Of a stretch of DNA of 37,663 nt, positions 15,108-22,798 are shown piece after piece. The DNA lies in contig NZ_JAEVFI010000033.1 of the NCBI RefSeq assembly GCF_019303495.1, forward strand, positions 1-37,663. The letters are read 5' to 3'. The number at the start of each line of letters is the position of its first letter. The first letter of the stretch is position 1. The position numbers and the translations under genes are program-made. The stretch is from Streptomyces sp. JJ66. GTDB taxonomy: Bacteria > Actinomycetota > Actinomycetes > Streptomycetales > Streptomycetaceae. The notes under the pieces were generated by a model. The model was not told where the DNA came from. It did no database searches and saw only the letters and a list, made by a program, of their open reading frames with translations.

Positions 15108-16234
15108 AGAAGTTCGACAAGGAGCGGCTGATCCTCGCGCTGGGCGGCCCCGTCCTCGCGCTCGGCGTCGCGATCCTGCTCACCTCGGCCGTGCTGCTGC
15201 TGTCCGGGCGCAACCCGGTCGAGCCGTACGTGCTGATGATCGAGTACGCGGCCAACGCCGACATCCAGGTGCTCATCCTCAACCAGGCGACGACGTACTA
15301 CATCGCGGCGCTCGCGGTGGCCGTGGGCTTCCGGATGAACCTGTTCAACATCGGTGTGGACGGCCAGTACCGGCTGGCCGCCATGATCGCGGCCGTCGCC
15401 GGGGTCACGTTCACCCTGCCCCCGGTGCTGCACGTGCTGTTCATCATGGTCGTCGCCATGCTGGTGGGCGCCTTCTGGGCGGGCATCGCTGGCCTGCTGA
15501 AGACCACGCGCGGGGTGAGCGAGGTCGTCTCGACGATCATGCTCAACGCGATCGCGACGAGCATCATCGCCTACCTGGTGCTGCCCGGACAGTTCGGCGA
15601 GCAGCACGGCAACAACCTCACCACCGGCGAGATCGCCGAGTCCGGCTGGTTCCCGGGCATCGACGCCGGGGCTGGGGGCACCGTCTACGGCTTCATCGTC
15701 GTCGCCGCGCTGCTCGGCATCCTCTACTGGGTGGTCCTGAACCGCACCCGTTTCGGCTTCGACCTGCGCGCCACCGGCGCCAGCCCGAGCGCCGCGGCGG
15801 CCAGCGGCGTCGATGCCAAGCGCATGGTCTTCACCTCCATGGTGATCTCCGGAGGCGTCGCCGGGCTGGCCGGGATGCCGGTCCTGCTCGGTGACTCGCA
15901 CACCTACAGCCTCGTCTTCCCGGCGGGCGTCGGCTTCACCGGCATCACCATCGCCCTGCTGGGCCGCAACCACCCCCTCGGCATCGCCCTGGGCGCGCTG
16001 CTGATCGCCTTCCTCGACAAGGCGTCGGCCACGCTCGACTTCAACGGGTACGAGAAGGAGATCGCGACGATCATGCAGGGGCTGATCGTCATCGCCGTCG
16101 TCGTCAGTTACGAGGCGGTGCGCCGGTACGGGCTGCGCCGCCAGCAGCAGCGGGTCGGCGAGGAGCTGGCCGCCCAGGCCGCCGGCGGTTCCGGCGCCGC
16201 ACACCAGAACCTCAGCAAGGGGGCCTCGGCATGA
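15104..16234 (+). CDS. Nucleoside ABC transporter permease 1
   Basis: This is a 376-residue BPD_transp_2 family inner-membrane permease. The short basic N-terminus MKKFDKER is followed by about eight to nine membrane segments, for example LALGVAILLTSAVLLL, MIAAVAGVTFTLPPVLHVLF, and MQGLIVIAVVVSY near the end. A loop with the family-type sequence VGFRMNLFNIGVDGQYRLAA follows the second segment, and GVSEVVSTIMLNAIA is the conserved ATPase-contact region. It forms the channel together with permease 2. ATGA overlaps at both ends show strict coupling in the operon. The C-terminal tail is basic and Gln-rich. Confidence 0.92.
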   Translation: MKKFDKERLILALGGPVLALGVAILLTSAVLLLSGRNPVEPYVLMIEYAANADIQVLILNQATTYYIAALAVAVGFRMNLFNIGVDGQYRLAAMIAAVAGVTFTLPPVLHVLFIMVVAMLVGAFWAGIAGLLKTTRGVSEVVSTIMLNAIATSIIAYLVLPGQFGEQHGNNLTTGEIAESGWFPGIDAGAGGTVYGFIVVAALLGILYWVVLNRTRFGFDLRATGASPSAAAASGVDAKRMVFTSMVISGGVAGLAGMPVLLGDSHTYSLVFPAGVGFTGITIALLGRNHPLGIALGALLIAFLDKASATLDFNGYEKEIATIMQGLIVIAVVVSYEAVRRYGLRRQQQRVGEELAAQAAGGSGAAHQNLSKGASA

Positions 16235-17493
16235 GCACCGCCGTCATCACCAAGTCGGCGCCCGCGCCGCGCAAGCCCGCCGGGAAGCGCAAGCTCTCGC
16301 TCGCCCAGTGGATGCTGGTCATCGCCGCTGGTCTCGCCCTGTTCTCGCTGGTGCGCCTGATCACCGACGCCCACGGCATCACCTCCACCGGGCAGGTCTC
16401 GGCCGCGCTGCGGCTGGCGGTACCGATCGGCATGGCCGGGCTCGGCGGCCTGTGGGCCGAGCGGGCCGGAGTGATCAACATCGGTCTGGAGGGCATGCTC
16501 ATCCTCGGCACCTGGTTCGGGGCCTGGGCGGGCGTGCAGTGGGGGCCGTGGACGGGCGTGATCTTCGGCATCGTGGGCGGCATGATCGGCGGGCTGATCC
16601 ACGCCATCGCCACCGTCTCCTTCGGCGTCAACCACATCGTCTCCGGTGTGGCCGTCAACATCCTCGCCGTCGGCGCGACGCGCTACCTCTCCAGCTTCAC
16701 CTTCGCCGAGATGGAGGGCGGCACCGTCAAGCAGTCCCCGCCGATCGAGGACATCCAGTCGATCACGGTGCCGGGGCTGTCGGAGTGGATGAAGACCCTC
16801 AACGACAAGCACTGGTTCTTCGTCTCCGACCTGGCCGGATTCGTCGGCGGCGCGGTGACCAACCTGTCGCTGCTGGTGGTGATCGCCCTCGCCCTGATCC
16901 CGCTGAGCTGGTGGGTGCTGTGGCGGACCAGCTTCGGCCTGCGGCTGCGCTCCTGCGGGGAGAACCCGACCGCGGCTGAGTCGCTGGGCGTCAACGTCTA
17001 CAAGTACAAGTACCTGGCCGTGATCATCTCCGGTGGCTTCGCCGGGTTCGGCGGGTTCTTCCTCGCCGAGGTGTCGAACATCTACCAGGAGGGCCAGACC
17101 GGTGGCCGGGGTTACATCGGCCTCGCCGCGATGATCTTCGGTAACTGGATGCCCGGCGGGCTGGCGATGGGCGCGGGCCTGTTCGGCTACGCCGACAGCC
17201 TCAACCTGCGCGGCGGCGGCGCCAACGTGCACGCCCTGCTGCTGTTCCTGGCCATCCTGCTCGCGCTGGCCGTGGCCTGGGAGCTGTATCGCCGCAAGTA
17301 CCTCACCGCGCTGGTCGCCGGCGTCACCGGGCTCGGCCTGTTCGCCTACTACCTGGCCGTGGACGAGGTGCCCAGCCAGTTCGTGTCCGCCGCCCCCTAC
17401 GTGGCGACGCTGCTGGTGCTGGCGCTGTCCGCCCAGCGCCTGCGGCCGCCCAAGTCCATCGGCCGGTCCTACCGCAAGGGCGAGGGCAAGTGA
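16231..17493 (+). CDS. Nucleoside ABC transporter permease 2
   Basis: This is a 420-residue BPD_transp_2 permease, a partner of the preceding one. An N-terminal tail rich in Lys/Pro is followed by hydrophobic segments (WMLVIAAGLALFSLVRLI, MAGLGGLWAERAGVINIGLEGMLILG, LLVVIALALIPLSWWVLW, LLLFLAILLALAVAWEL, and two more near the C-terminus). The ERAGVINIGLEGMLILG motif and GVNVYKYKYLAVIISGGFAGFGGFFL are typical of the CUT2-like nucleoside permeases. The ATGA overlap upstream and GTGA overlap downstream couple it to permease 1 and cytidine deaminase, which supports nucleosides as the transported substrates. Confidence 0.92.
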   Translation: MSTAVITKSAPAPRKPAGKRKLSLAQWMLVIAAGLALFSLVRLITDAHGITSTGQVSAALRLAVPIGMAGLGGLWAERAGVINIGLEGMLILGTWFGAWAGVQWGPWTGVIFGIVGGMIGGLIHAIATVSFGVNHIVSGVAVNILAVGATRYLSSFTFAEMEGGTVKQSPPIEDIQSITVPGLSEWMKTLNDKHWFFVSDLAGFVGGAVTNLSLLVVIALALIPLSWWVLWRTSFGLRLRSCGENPTAAESLGVNVYKYKYLAVIISGGFAGFGGFFLAEVSNIYQEGQTGGRGYIGLAAMIFGNWMPGGLAMGAGLFGYADSLNLRGGGANVHALLLFLAILLALAVAWELYRRKYLTALVAGVTGLGLFAYYLAVDEVPSQFVSAAPYVATLLVLALSAQRLRPPKSIGRSYRKGEGK

Positions 17494-17891
17494 GCGACAC
17501 TGCGGCGGTGGACTGGAACACGCTGCGGGAACAGGCCCGGGCCGCGATGGCCCGGGCCTACGCCCCCTACTCCGGCTTCCCCGTCGGCGCCGCCGCCCGG
17601 GTCGAGGACGGCCGCACGGTCACCGGCTGCAACGTGGAGAACGCCTCCTACGGCCTCGCCCTGTGCGCCGAGTGCGGGCTCGTCTCCGCGCTCGTCGCCA
17701 CCGGCGGCGGCCGCCTGACCCACTTCACCTGCTGCGACCGCGACGGCGCGCCGCTGATGCCCTGCGGGCGCTGCCGCCAGTTGCTGTGGGAGCACGGCGG
17801 GCCGACGCTGGCGGTGGACACCGCCTTGGGGGTCCGTCCGCTGTCCGAGCTGCTGCCGGACGCCTTCGGCCCCGCGGACCTCGACCGTTAG
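17490..17891 (+). CDS. cdd: Cytidine deaminase
   Basis: The 133-residue protein is the normal length of the tetrameric zinc cytidine deaminase. AYAPYSGFPVGAA is the substrate-side opening, GCNVENASYGLALCAECGL carries the first zinc Cys and the catalytic Glu (CAE), and PCGRCRQLLWEHG carries the other two zinc Cys (PCxxC). It converts cytidine and deoxycytidine to uridine and deoxyuridine, which thymidine phosphorylase downstream can cleave. The GTG start overlaps the permease stop, so imported nucleosides meet their deaminase from the same transcript. Confidence 0.95.
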   Translation: MSDTAAVDWNTLREQARAAMARAYAPYSGFPVGAAARVEDGRTVTGCNVENASYGLALCAECGLVSALVATGGGRLTHFTCCDRDGAPLMPCGRCRQLLWEHGGPTLAVDTALGVRPLSELLPDAFGPADLDR

Positions 17892-18034
17892 ACCCAGCGG
17901 CCGTCACGCCGGTTGCCGTCTCCTGGCAGGGGCGGCAACCGCCCGCACCCCGGCCCGGCCGCTCTCCGCGCCGCGAGCGCACCCGTCACCTTCGCCGCCC
18001 GTCACCGTTCACCGTGAATCGTGAGGAACCCCGC

Positions 18035-19303
18035 ATGGACGTCATCTCCGTCATCCGTACCAAGCGTGACGGGGGCCCACTGAGCCCCGAGCAGATCGAC
18101 TGGGTCATCGACGCCTACACCCGTGGCACGGTCGCCGACGAGCAGATGTCGGCGCTGGCCATGGCCATCCTGCTCAACGGCATGGACCGGGCGGAGATCG
18201 CCCGCTGGACGGCGGCGATGATCGCCAGCGGCGAGCGCATGGACTTCTCGTCCCTGCCGCGCCCCACCGCCGACAAGCACTCCACCGGCGGCGTCGGCGA
18301 CAAGATCACCCTGCCGCTCGCCCCGCTGGTCGCCGCCTGCGGGGCCGCCGTCCCGCAGCTGTCCGGACGCGGCCTGGGCCACACCGGCGGCACGCTGGAC
18401 AAGCTGGAGTCGATTCCCGGCTGGCGGGCGCTGCTGTCCAACACCGAGATGCTGGACGTGCTGCGCGACGTCGGCGCCGTCATCTGCGCGGCCGGTGACG
18501 GCCTGGCGCCCGCCGACAAGAAGCTGTACGCGCTGCGCGACGTCACCGGCACCGTGGAGGCGATTCCGCTGATCGCCAGCTCCATCATGTCCAAGAAGAT
18601 CGCCGAGGGCACCGGCTCGCTGGTGCTGGACGTGAAGGCCGGATCTGGCGCGTTCATGAAGAACACCGAGGACGCCGCCGAACTGGCCCGCACCATGGTG
18701 GGCCTGGGCACCGACCACGGCGTGCGGACCGTCGCCCTGCTCACCGACATGTCCACCCCGCTCGGGCTGACCGCGGGCAACGCGCTGGAGGTCCGCGAGT
18801 CGGTGGAGGTGCTGGCCGGGGGCGGTCCGGCCGACGTCGTCGAACTCACCCTCGCGCTCGCCCGCGAGATGCTGGACGCCGCCGGGCTGCCCGACGCCGA
18901 CCCGGCCCAGGCGCTCGCCGACGGCTCCGCCATGGACCACTGGCGCCGCATGATCAGCGCCCAGGGCGGCGACCCGGACGCCGCGCTGCCCGTCGCCCGT
19001 GAGCAGCACGTCATCCCCGCGCCCGCCAGCGGCGTCCTCACCCGGCTCGACGCCTACGCCGTCGGCGTCGCCGCCTGGCGCCTGGGTGCCGGACGCGCGC
19101 GCAAGGAGGACGCGGTGCAGGCGGGCGCCGGTGTCGAACTCCACGCCAAGCCGGGCGACGAGGTGCGCGAGGGCGCGCCGCTGCTGACCCTCCACACCGA
19201 CACCCCGGAGGCGTTCGACTACGCCCTCACCGCCCTGGCCGACGCCGTCGAGGTCGGCGCCAGCCACACCCCGGCCCCGATCGTCCTGGACCGCATCGCC
19301 TGA
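18035..19303 (+). CDS. deoA: Thymidine/pyrimidine-nucleoside phosphorylase
   Basis: The 422-residue enzyme has the PyNP/TP signature LSGRGLGHTGGTLDKLES near residue 110. The phosphate loop is DKHSTGGVGDK near 80, with TGTVEAIPLIASSIMSKKIAEG further on. The C-terminal alpha/beta domain carries GAGRARKEDAVQAGAGVELHAKPGDEV. It phosphorolyses thymidine and deoxyuridine (possibly uridine) to base and 2-deoxyribose-1-phosphate. The ATG at 18035 follows GTGAGGAA; frames reaching further upstream are Arg-rich and not conserved. It lies 143 bases after cdd, probably in the same transcript, with a long hairpin after the stop. Deoxyribose phosphate would feed the deoC operon at 35.9 kb after a phosphopentomutase step not encoded in this window. 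Confidence 0.93.
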   Translation: MDVISVIRTKRDGGPLSPEQIDWVIDAYTRGTVADEQMSALAMAILLNGMDRAEIARWTAAMIASGERMDFSSLPRPTADKHSTGGVGDKITLPLAPLVAACGAAVPQLSGRGLGHTGGTLDKLESIPGWRALLSNTEMLDVLRDVGAVICAAGDGLAPADKKLYALRDVTGTVEAIPLIASSIMSKKIAEGTGSLVLDVKAGSGAFMKNTEDAAELARTMVGLGTDHGVRTVALLTDMSTPLGLTAGNALEVRESVEVLAGGGPADVVELTLALAREMLDAAGLPDADPAQALADGSAMDHWRRMISAQGGDPDAALPVAREQHVIPAPASGVLTRLDAYAVGVAAWRLGAGRARKEDAVQAGAGVELHAKPGDEVREGAPLLTLHTDTPEAFDYALTALADAVEVGASHTPAPIVLDRIA

Positions 19304-19331
19304 CGCGGGCGGCGCGGACCGTGTGTGCTGA

Positions 19332-19378
19332 GCCCGCGACGGACGCGTTCCTGGTGGAGGAACGCGCCCGTCGCGGGC
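19332..19378. terminator. Long bidirectional terminator between deoA and MFS gene
   Basis: A 21-bp stem with one A·C mismatch (19332-19352 with 19358-19378, 5-base loop GGTGG) lies 29 bases after deoA. It also lies about 90 bases past the converging MFS gene. Confidence 0.85.
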
Positions 19379-19470
19379 AGGTGCTTCCCGCCGACCCCCT
19401 GATGGGGGTCCGCGTCGCCACCGTCAGCGTCGCTGTCCGCTGTCGCCGGGGGCCGGTCGGACGCCGCCGG

Positions 19471-20745
19471 TTACGCCGCTGCCAGCCGGCGTTCGGTGAG
19501 CGCGCGACGGGTGGCGTACAGGGTGATGCCGCCCGCGCCGCACAGCGCGGCCAGGGCCAGCGTCACCGTCGCGGGCCAGCCGCCCGCGTGGTAGGCCAGC
19601 GCGCCGAGCGTGCCGCCCAGCGAGCTGCCCGCGTAGTAGGCCATCTGGTACAGCGCGGACGCCTGCGCGCGCCCGTGGGTGACGGTACGGCTCACCGCGG
19701 CGGAAGCGGTGGCGTGCCCGGCGAAGAAGCCCGCGGTGACCAGCACCAGCCCGGCGAGCACCGTGACCAGGTCGGCGGCCAGGGTCAGCAGCAGCCCGGC
19801 CGCCGTCGCACCGATCGCCAGGTACAGCGCGCCGCGCCGCCCGAGGCGTCCCACCAGGCGTCCGGCGGCGGCGGAGGAGAAGGTGCCCACCAGGTAGATG
19901 ACGAACACCGAGCCCACCAGGCCCTGGGACAGCCCGAACGGCTCGGCCACCAGGCGGAAGCCGATCACCGTGTAGACGGCGCCGAAGACGGCCATGAACA
20001 GCAGGCCAATCGCGTACAGGCGGCACAGCAGCGGGTCGGCGAGGTGAGCGCGGACGGTCCGGACCAGCGTGCGCGGGTCCAGCGGTGCCGGGGTGAAGCC
20101 GTGTGCCTTCGGCAGCAGCAGCCGGAACGCCGCCGCGCACAGCAGTGCCAGCGCGCCGACCGCGAGCAGCGCGCCGCGCCAGCCGTAGCCCTCCGCGACC
20201 CAGCCGGTGAGGATGCGCCCGCTCATGCCGCCGACGCTGTTACCCGCGACGAACAGGCCGATCGCGCCGACCAGCGCGCCGCGCGGCAGCTCCTCGGACA
20301 GGTACGCCGTCGCCGACGCCGGGATGCCCGCGATCGCCGCGCCCTGCACCGCGCGCAGCGCCACCAGCCAGCCGAGGTCCGGGGCGAGGGGCTGGAGCAG
20401 GCCGACACCCACCGCGACCGCGACGGAGACCGTCATCACCTGGCGGCGCCCGAACCGTTCCGAGAGCATGCTGAGCGGCAGCACGCACACCGCCAGGCCG
20501 ATCGTGGCGGCGGAGATCGTCCAGCTCGCCGAGTCCGGAGTCACCGCGAAGTCGGCGGACAGCGCGGGCAGCAGGGCCTGGGTGGAGAACAGCAGCGCGA
20601 ACGTCGCGAGCCCGAGCGCGAACAGGGCCACGTTCACGCGGCGGCGGACGGCGGCGCCGGAAGGGGAGGGAGTGGAGGGGGTGGTGGGGAACGACGGCTG
20701 AGAGGCACCCGAGCTGGCGGGTGCCCCGGTATCGAGCGAAGGCAT
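19471..20745 (-). CDS. MFS transporter (YnfM-like drug/sugar efflux type)
   Basis: The 424-residue protein has 12 predicted membrane segments after a ~35-residue Ser/Pro-rich N-terminus. The MFS motif A loop between TM2 and TM3 reads SMLSERFGRRQVM, and a related GRLVGRLGRRGALYL stands in the second half. The second half also contains MAYYAGSSLGGTLGALAYHAGGW, common in YnfM-type arabinose/drug exporters. It probably extrudes a small molecule with proton exchange; the substrate is unknown. It is divergent from a LysR regulator with a shared 93-base intergenic region containing inverted ATGCG repeats, so it is probably that regulator's target. Confidence 0.88.
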   Translation of the reverse strand: MPSLDTGAPASSGASQPSFPTTPSTPSPSGAAVRRRVNVALFALGLATFALLFSTQALLPALSADFAVTPDSASWTISAATIGLAVCVLPLSMLSERFGRRQVMTVSVAVAVGVGLLQPLAPDLGWLVALRAVQGAAIAGIPASATAYLSEELPRGALVGAIGLFVAGNSVGGMSGRILTGWVAEGYGWRGALLAVGALALLCAAAFRLLLPKAHGFTPAPLDPRTLVRTVRAHLADPLLCRLYAIGLLFMAVFGAVYTVIGFRLVAEPFGLSQGLVGSVFVIYLVGTFSSAAAGRLVGRLGRRGALYLAIGATAAGLLLTLAADLVTVLAGLVLVTAGFFAGHATASAAVSRTVTHGRAQASALYQMAYYAGSSLGGTLGALAYHAGGWPATVTLALAALCGAGGITLYATRRALTERRLAAA

Positions 20746-20772
20746 GCCCCGAACGTACGGGCGCGCGTGTTC

Positions 20773-20819
20773 ATGCGTCCAATGCGTAAAACTGGGAACA
20801 TTGATGCGTCAGCGCATCA
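20773..20819. promoter_or_regulatory. LysR-type binding region between MFS and LysR genes
   Basis: The near-perfect inverted repeat TGATGCG-TCAG-CGCATCA lies at 20802-20819. Two more ATGCGT half-sites lie at 20773-20778 and 20782-20787. Four half-sites in a 93-base divergent promoter region fit LysR autoregulation plus control of the transporter. Confidence 0.65.
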
Positions 20820-20838
20820 GCCGAGCTGAGGGGCGTCC

Positions 20839-21831
20839 GTGTCACCACCAGGCAACGAAAAAGACAGACAGGTAACAGCGATCACATCGCGCACGTCTCC
20901 GGCCGTCCCGGGCAGGGCGGACATCGACGCCGAGTCGTGGGCGGCGTTGCTGACCCCGCGTCTGGCGCAGTTCACCGCCGTCGCCCGGCACGAGCATGTG
21001 ACGCGTGCGGCACGGGAGTTGGCCGTGCCGCAGTCCACCCTCAGCCGGGCCATGGTGCGGCTGGAGGACGATCTGGGCATCGCCCTGTTCGCTCGTCGCG
21101 GCCGCTCCGTCGCGCTCACCCCAGCGGGCCGCACCTTCCTCGCGTCCGTCGAGAAGGCGCTCGGCTCCGTCGAGCAGGCCGCCGAAGCCGTGCGCGCGGA
21201 CGCCGACCCGGCCACCGGCAAGGTCGCCTTCGGATTCCTGCACACCCTGGGCTCCGAAACGGTGCCCGCGCTCATCCGCTCCTTCCGCGCCGACCACCCC
21301 CGGGTGCGGTTCTCGCTGGTCCAGAACTACGGCGAGGCCATGCTCGACCGGCTGCGCGCCGGGACGCTCGACCTGTGCCTCACCTCGCCCGTCCCCGACG
21401 CGCCCGACCTGGCCGCCCGCCGCCTGGACGAGCAGCGGCTGCGCCTGGTGGTCCCCGACGATCACCGGCTCGCCCGCCGCAAACGGGTCCGGCTCGCCGA
21501 GGCCGCCGACGAGCAGTTCATCACCCTCGAACCCGGTTACGGTATGCGCCGGATCTTCGACACCCTGTGCGCCGACGCCGGGTTCGCGCCGCGCATCGCG
21601 TTCGAGGGTGAGGAGGCGGAGACGCTGCGCGGCCTGGTCGCGGCCGGGCTCGGCGTCGCCCTGCTGCCGCCGCCGACCGTCTCCCGCCCCGGCGTCGTCG
21701 AGCTCACCGTCACCGCGCCGCGGGCGGTGCGCGAGATCGGTGTCGCCTGGCTGGACGGGCAGCCGGATACCCAGCCGGTGGCCGCGTTCAAGAAGTTCCT
21801 GCTGTCCCGGCGCGGCCAGCTCCTGGCCTGA
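20839..21831 (+). CDS. LysR-family transcriptional regulator
   Basis: This is a 330-residue LTTR. After a ~38-residue unconserved leader, the winged HTH covers about residues 40-100 (LAQFTAVARHEHVTRAARELAVPQSTLSRAMVRLEDDLGIALFARRG, then VALTPAGRTF). The effector-binding domain follows (GKVAFGFLHTLGSETVPALIRSF, LDLCLTSPVP, EEAETLRGLVAAGLGVALLPP). GTG 20839 has GAGGGG five bases ahead. It is divergent from the MFS exporter and probably controls it in response to an unknown ligand. Its last two codons and stop lie inside a 23-bp tandem repeat that continues downstream. Confidence 0.92.
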   Translation: MSPPGNEKDRQVTAITSRTSPAVPGRADIDAESWAALLTPRLAQFTAVARHEHVTRAARELAVPQSTLSRAMVRLEDDLGIALFARRGRSVALTPAGRTFLASVEKALGSVEQAAEAVRADADPATGKVAFGFLHTLGSETVPALIRSFRADHPRVRFSLVQNYGEAMLDRLRAGTLDLCLTSPVPDAPDLAARRLDEQRLRLVVPDDHRLARRKRVRLAEAADEQFITLEPGYGMRRIFDTLCADAGFAPRIAFEGEEAETLRGLVAAGLGVALLPPPTVSRPGVVELTVTAPRAVREIGVAWLDGQPDTQPVAAFKKFLLSRRGQLLA

Positions 21832-21950
21832 GCCCCCGCAGGCTTTCGGCCTGAGCGCGCACCGGTTGCTGGCCTGAGTCCGCGTCGGCTCCTAACCTGA
21901 GCGCGCACCGGCCGCTGGCCTGAGTCCGCGTCGCCTTCTGGTCTGGGCGG
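21825..21950. repeat. 23-bp tandem repeat overlapping the end of the LysR gene
   Basis: Five 23-bp units start at 21825, 21848, 21871, 21894 and 21917, with a partial sixth at 21940. Each begins with a form of GGCCTGAG. Units 2 and 4 resemble each other (GAGCGCGCACCGG), as do 3 and 5 (GAGTCCGCGTCG), so there is a higher-order 46-bp period. The LysR stop codon TGA is in the first unit and TGA recurs in every full unit. It fills the gap before the next gene. Confidence 0.85.
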
Positions 21951-21973
21951 GAGCCGTCTGCCATCGTGGCGCC

Positions 21974-22717
21974 GTGACGCAGCAAGCGCTCCCCGCCCGC
22001 ACCGCTCGCCTCGGCCGCCCGCTGGGCCTGACCAACCGGGTGGAGGCCGTCCTCCTGGTCCTCCCCGGTGGCGTCCCCGCCTCGACGCGGCGCCCCTCAC
22101 CGCTGGCCGCTTCCGCCGCGCAGGCCCTCGCCCGGCACGCGGTGGGCGCCGCCGCGCGAGTGGACGCCGCGCTCACCGCGCACGTGCTGCGTCCCCGCTA
22201 CCGAGGCTGGAACGGCGACGCCGCGCACCTCGCCGCCGACGCGGCCTGGGCGCTGGCGGAGATAGACCGCCGTTACGGCGACGTCCCGGTCTGTCTCGCG
22301 GGCAGCGGAACCGGCGCCCGCGCCGCCCTGCGCACCGCCGGGCACCGCCTGGTGGCCGCCGTCGCCGCGCTGGCCACCTGGGCCCCTGACGGTGACAGCG
22401 AATCCGTGGACCACCTCGCCGACCGCCAGGTGCTGTTCGTCCACGGCACCGACGACGAGGTGTGCGCCCCGGGAGCGTCGTACCGGCTCGCCGAGCGGGC
22501 GCGGGAGGTGTCGCCCACGGTGTGCCGCTTCGAGGTCCACACCGAGCGCCACACCCTGCGCCGCTACCGCACCGAGGTCGCCGCCCTTACCGCTGACTTC
22601 GCCCTCGGCGCGCTGTGCGCCCGGGACTTCTCCCGCGCCCTGGCCGACGCCTTCGCCGCACCCCCGCCCCTGGGCCTGCGCATGCCCCTGGCCGCCGGTT
22701 TCGGCACGTCGCGCTGA
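21974..22717 (+). CDS. Alpha/beta-hydrolase-fold protein with altered nucleophile elbow
   Basis: The 247-residue protein has an alpha/beta hydrolase layout: VEAVLLVLPGGVPASTRR (first strand and oxyanion loop), PVCLAGSGTGARAALRTAGHRL (nucleophile elbow), ADRQVLFVHGTDDEVCAPGASYRLAERA (acid strand) and FEVHTERHTLRRYR (His). Aligned on the GxSxG elbow the sequence is G-S-G-T-G. The serine sits one place early and the nucleophile position is Gly, so ordinary Ser-hydrolase activity is doubtful. It may be a non-catalytic or unusual member. It starts at GTG 21974, just after the repeat following the LysR gene. The next gene is adenosine deaminase with its own operator. Confidence 0.75.
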   Translation: MTQQALPARTARLGRPLGLTNRVEAVLLVLPGGVPASTRRPSPLAASAAQALARHAVGAAARVDAALTAHVLRPRYRGWNGDAAHLAADAAWALAEIDRRYGDVPVCLAGSGTGARAALRTAGHRLVAAVAALATWAPDGDSESVDHLADRQVLFVHGTDDEVCAPGASYRLAERAREVSPTVCRFEVHTERHTLRRYRTEVAALTADFALGALCARDFSRALADAFAAPPPLGLRMPLAAGFGTSR

Positions 22718-22771
22718 CCCCGGCCCGCCGGGGGCGTCCACGGGGTGGGGTGGCGAAGACCTGTGGATTAT

Positions 22772-22783
22772 CTACGCGCGTAG
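22772..22783. promoter_or_regulatory. Nucleoside-regulon operator CTACGCGCGTAG
   Basis: A perfect 12-bp palindrome ending 15 bases before the adenosine deaminase ATG. The TAG at its right end begins a -10-like TAGGAC, so the message would have a very short or no leader and a bound protein would cover the promoter. Confidence 0.8.
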
Positions 22784-22798
22784 GACTAGAGTGCCAAG

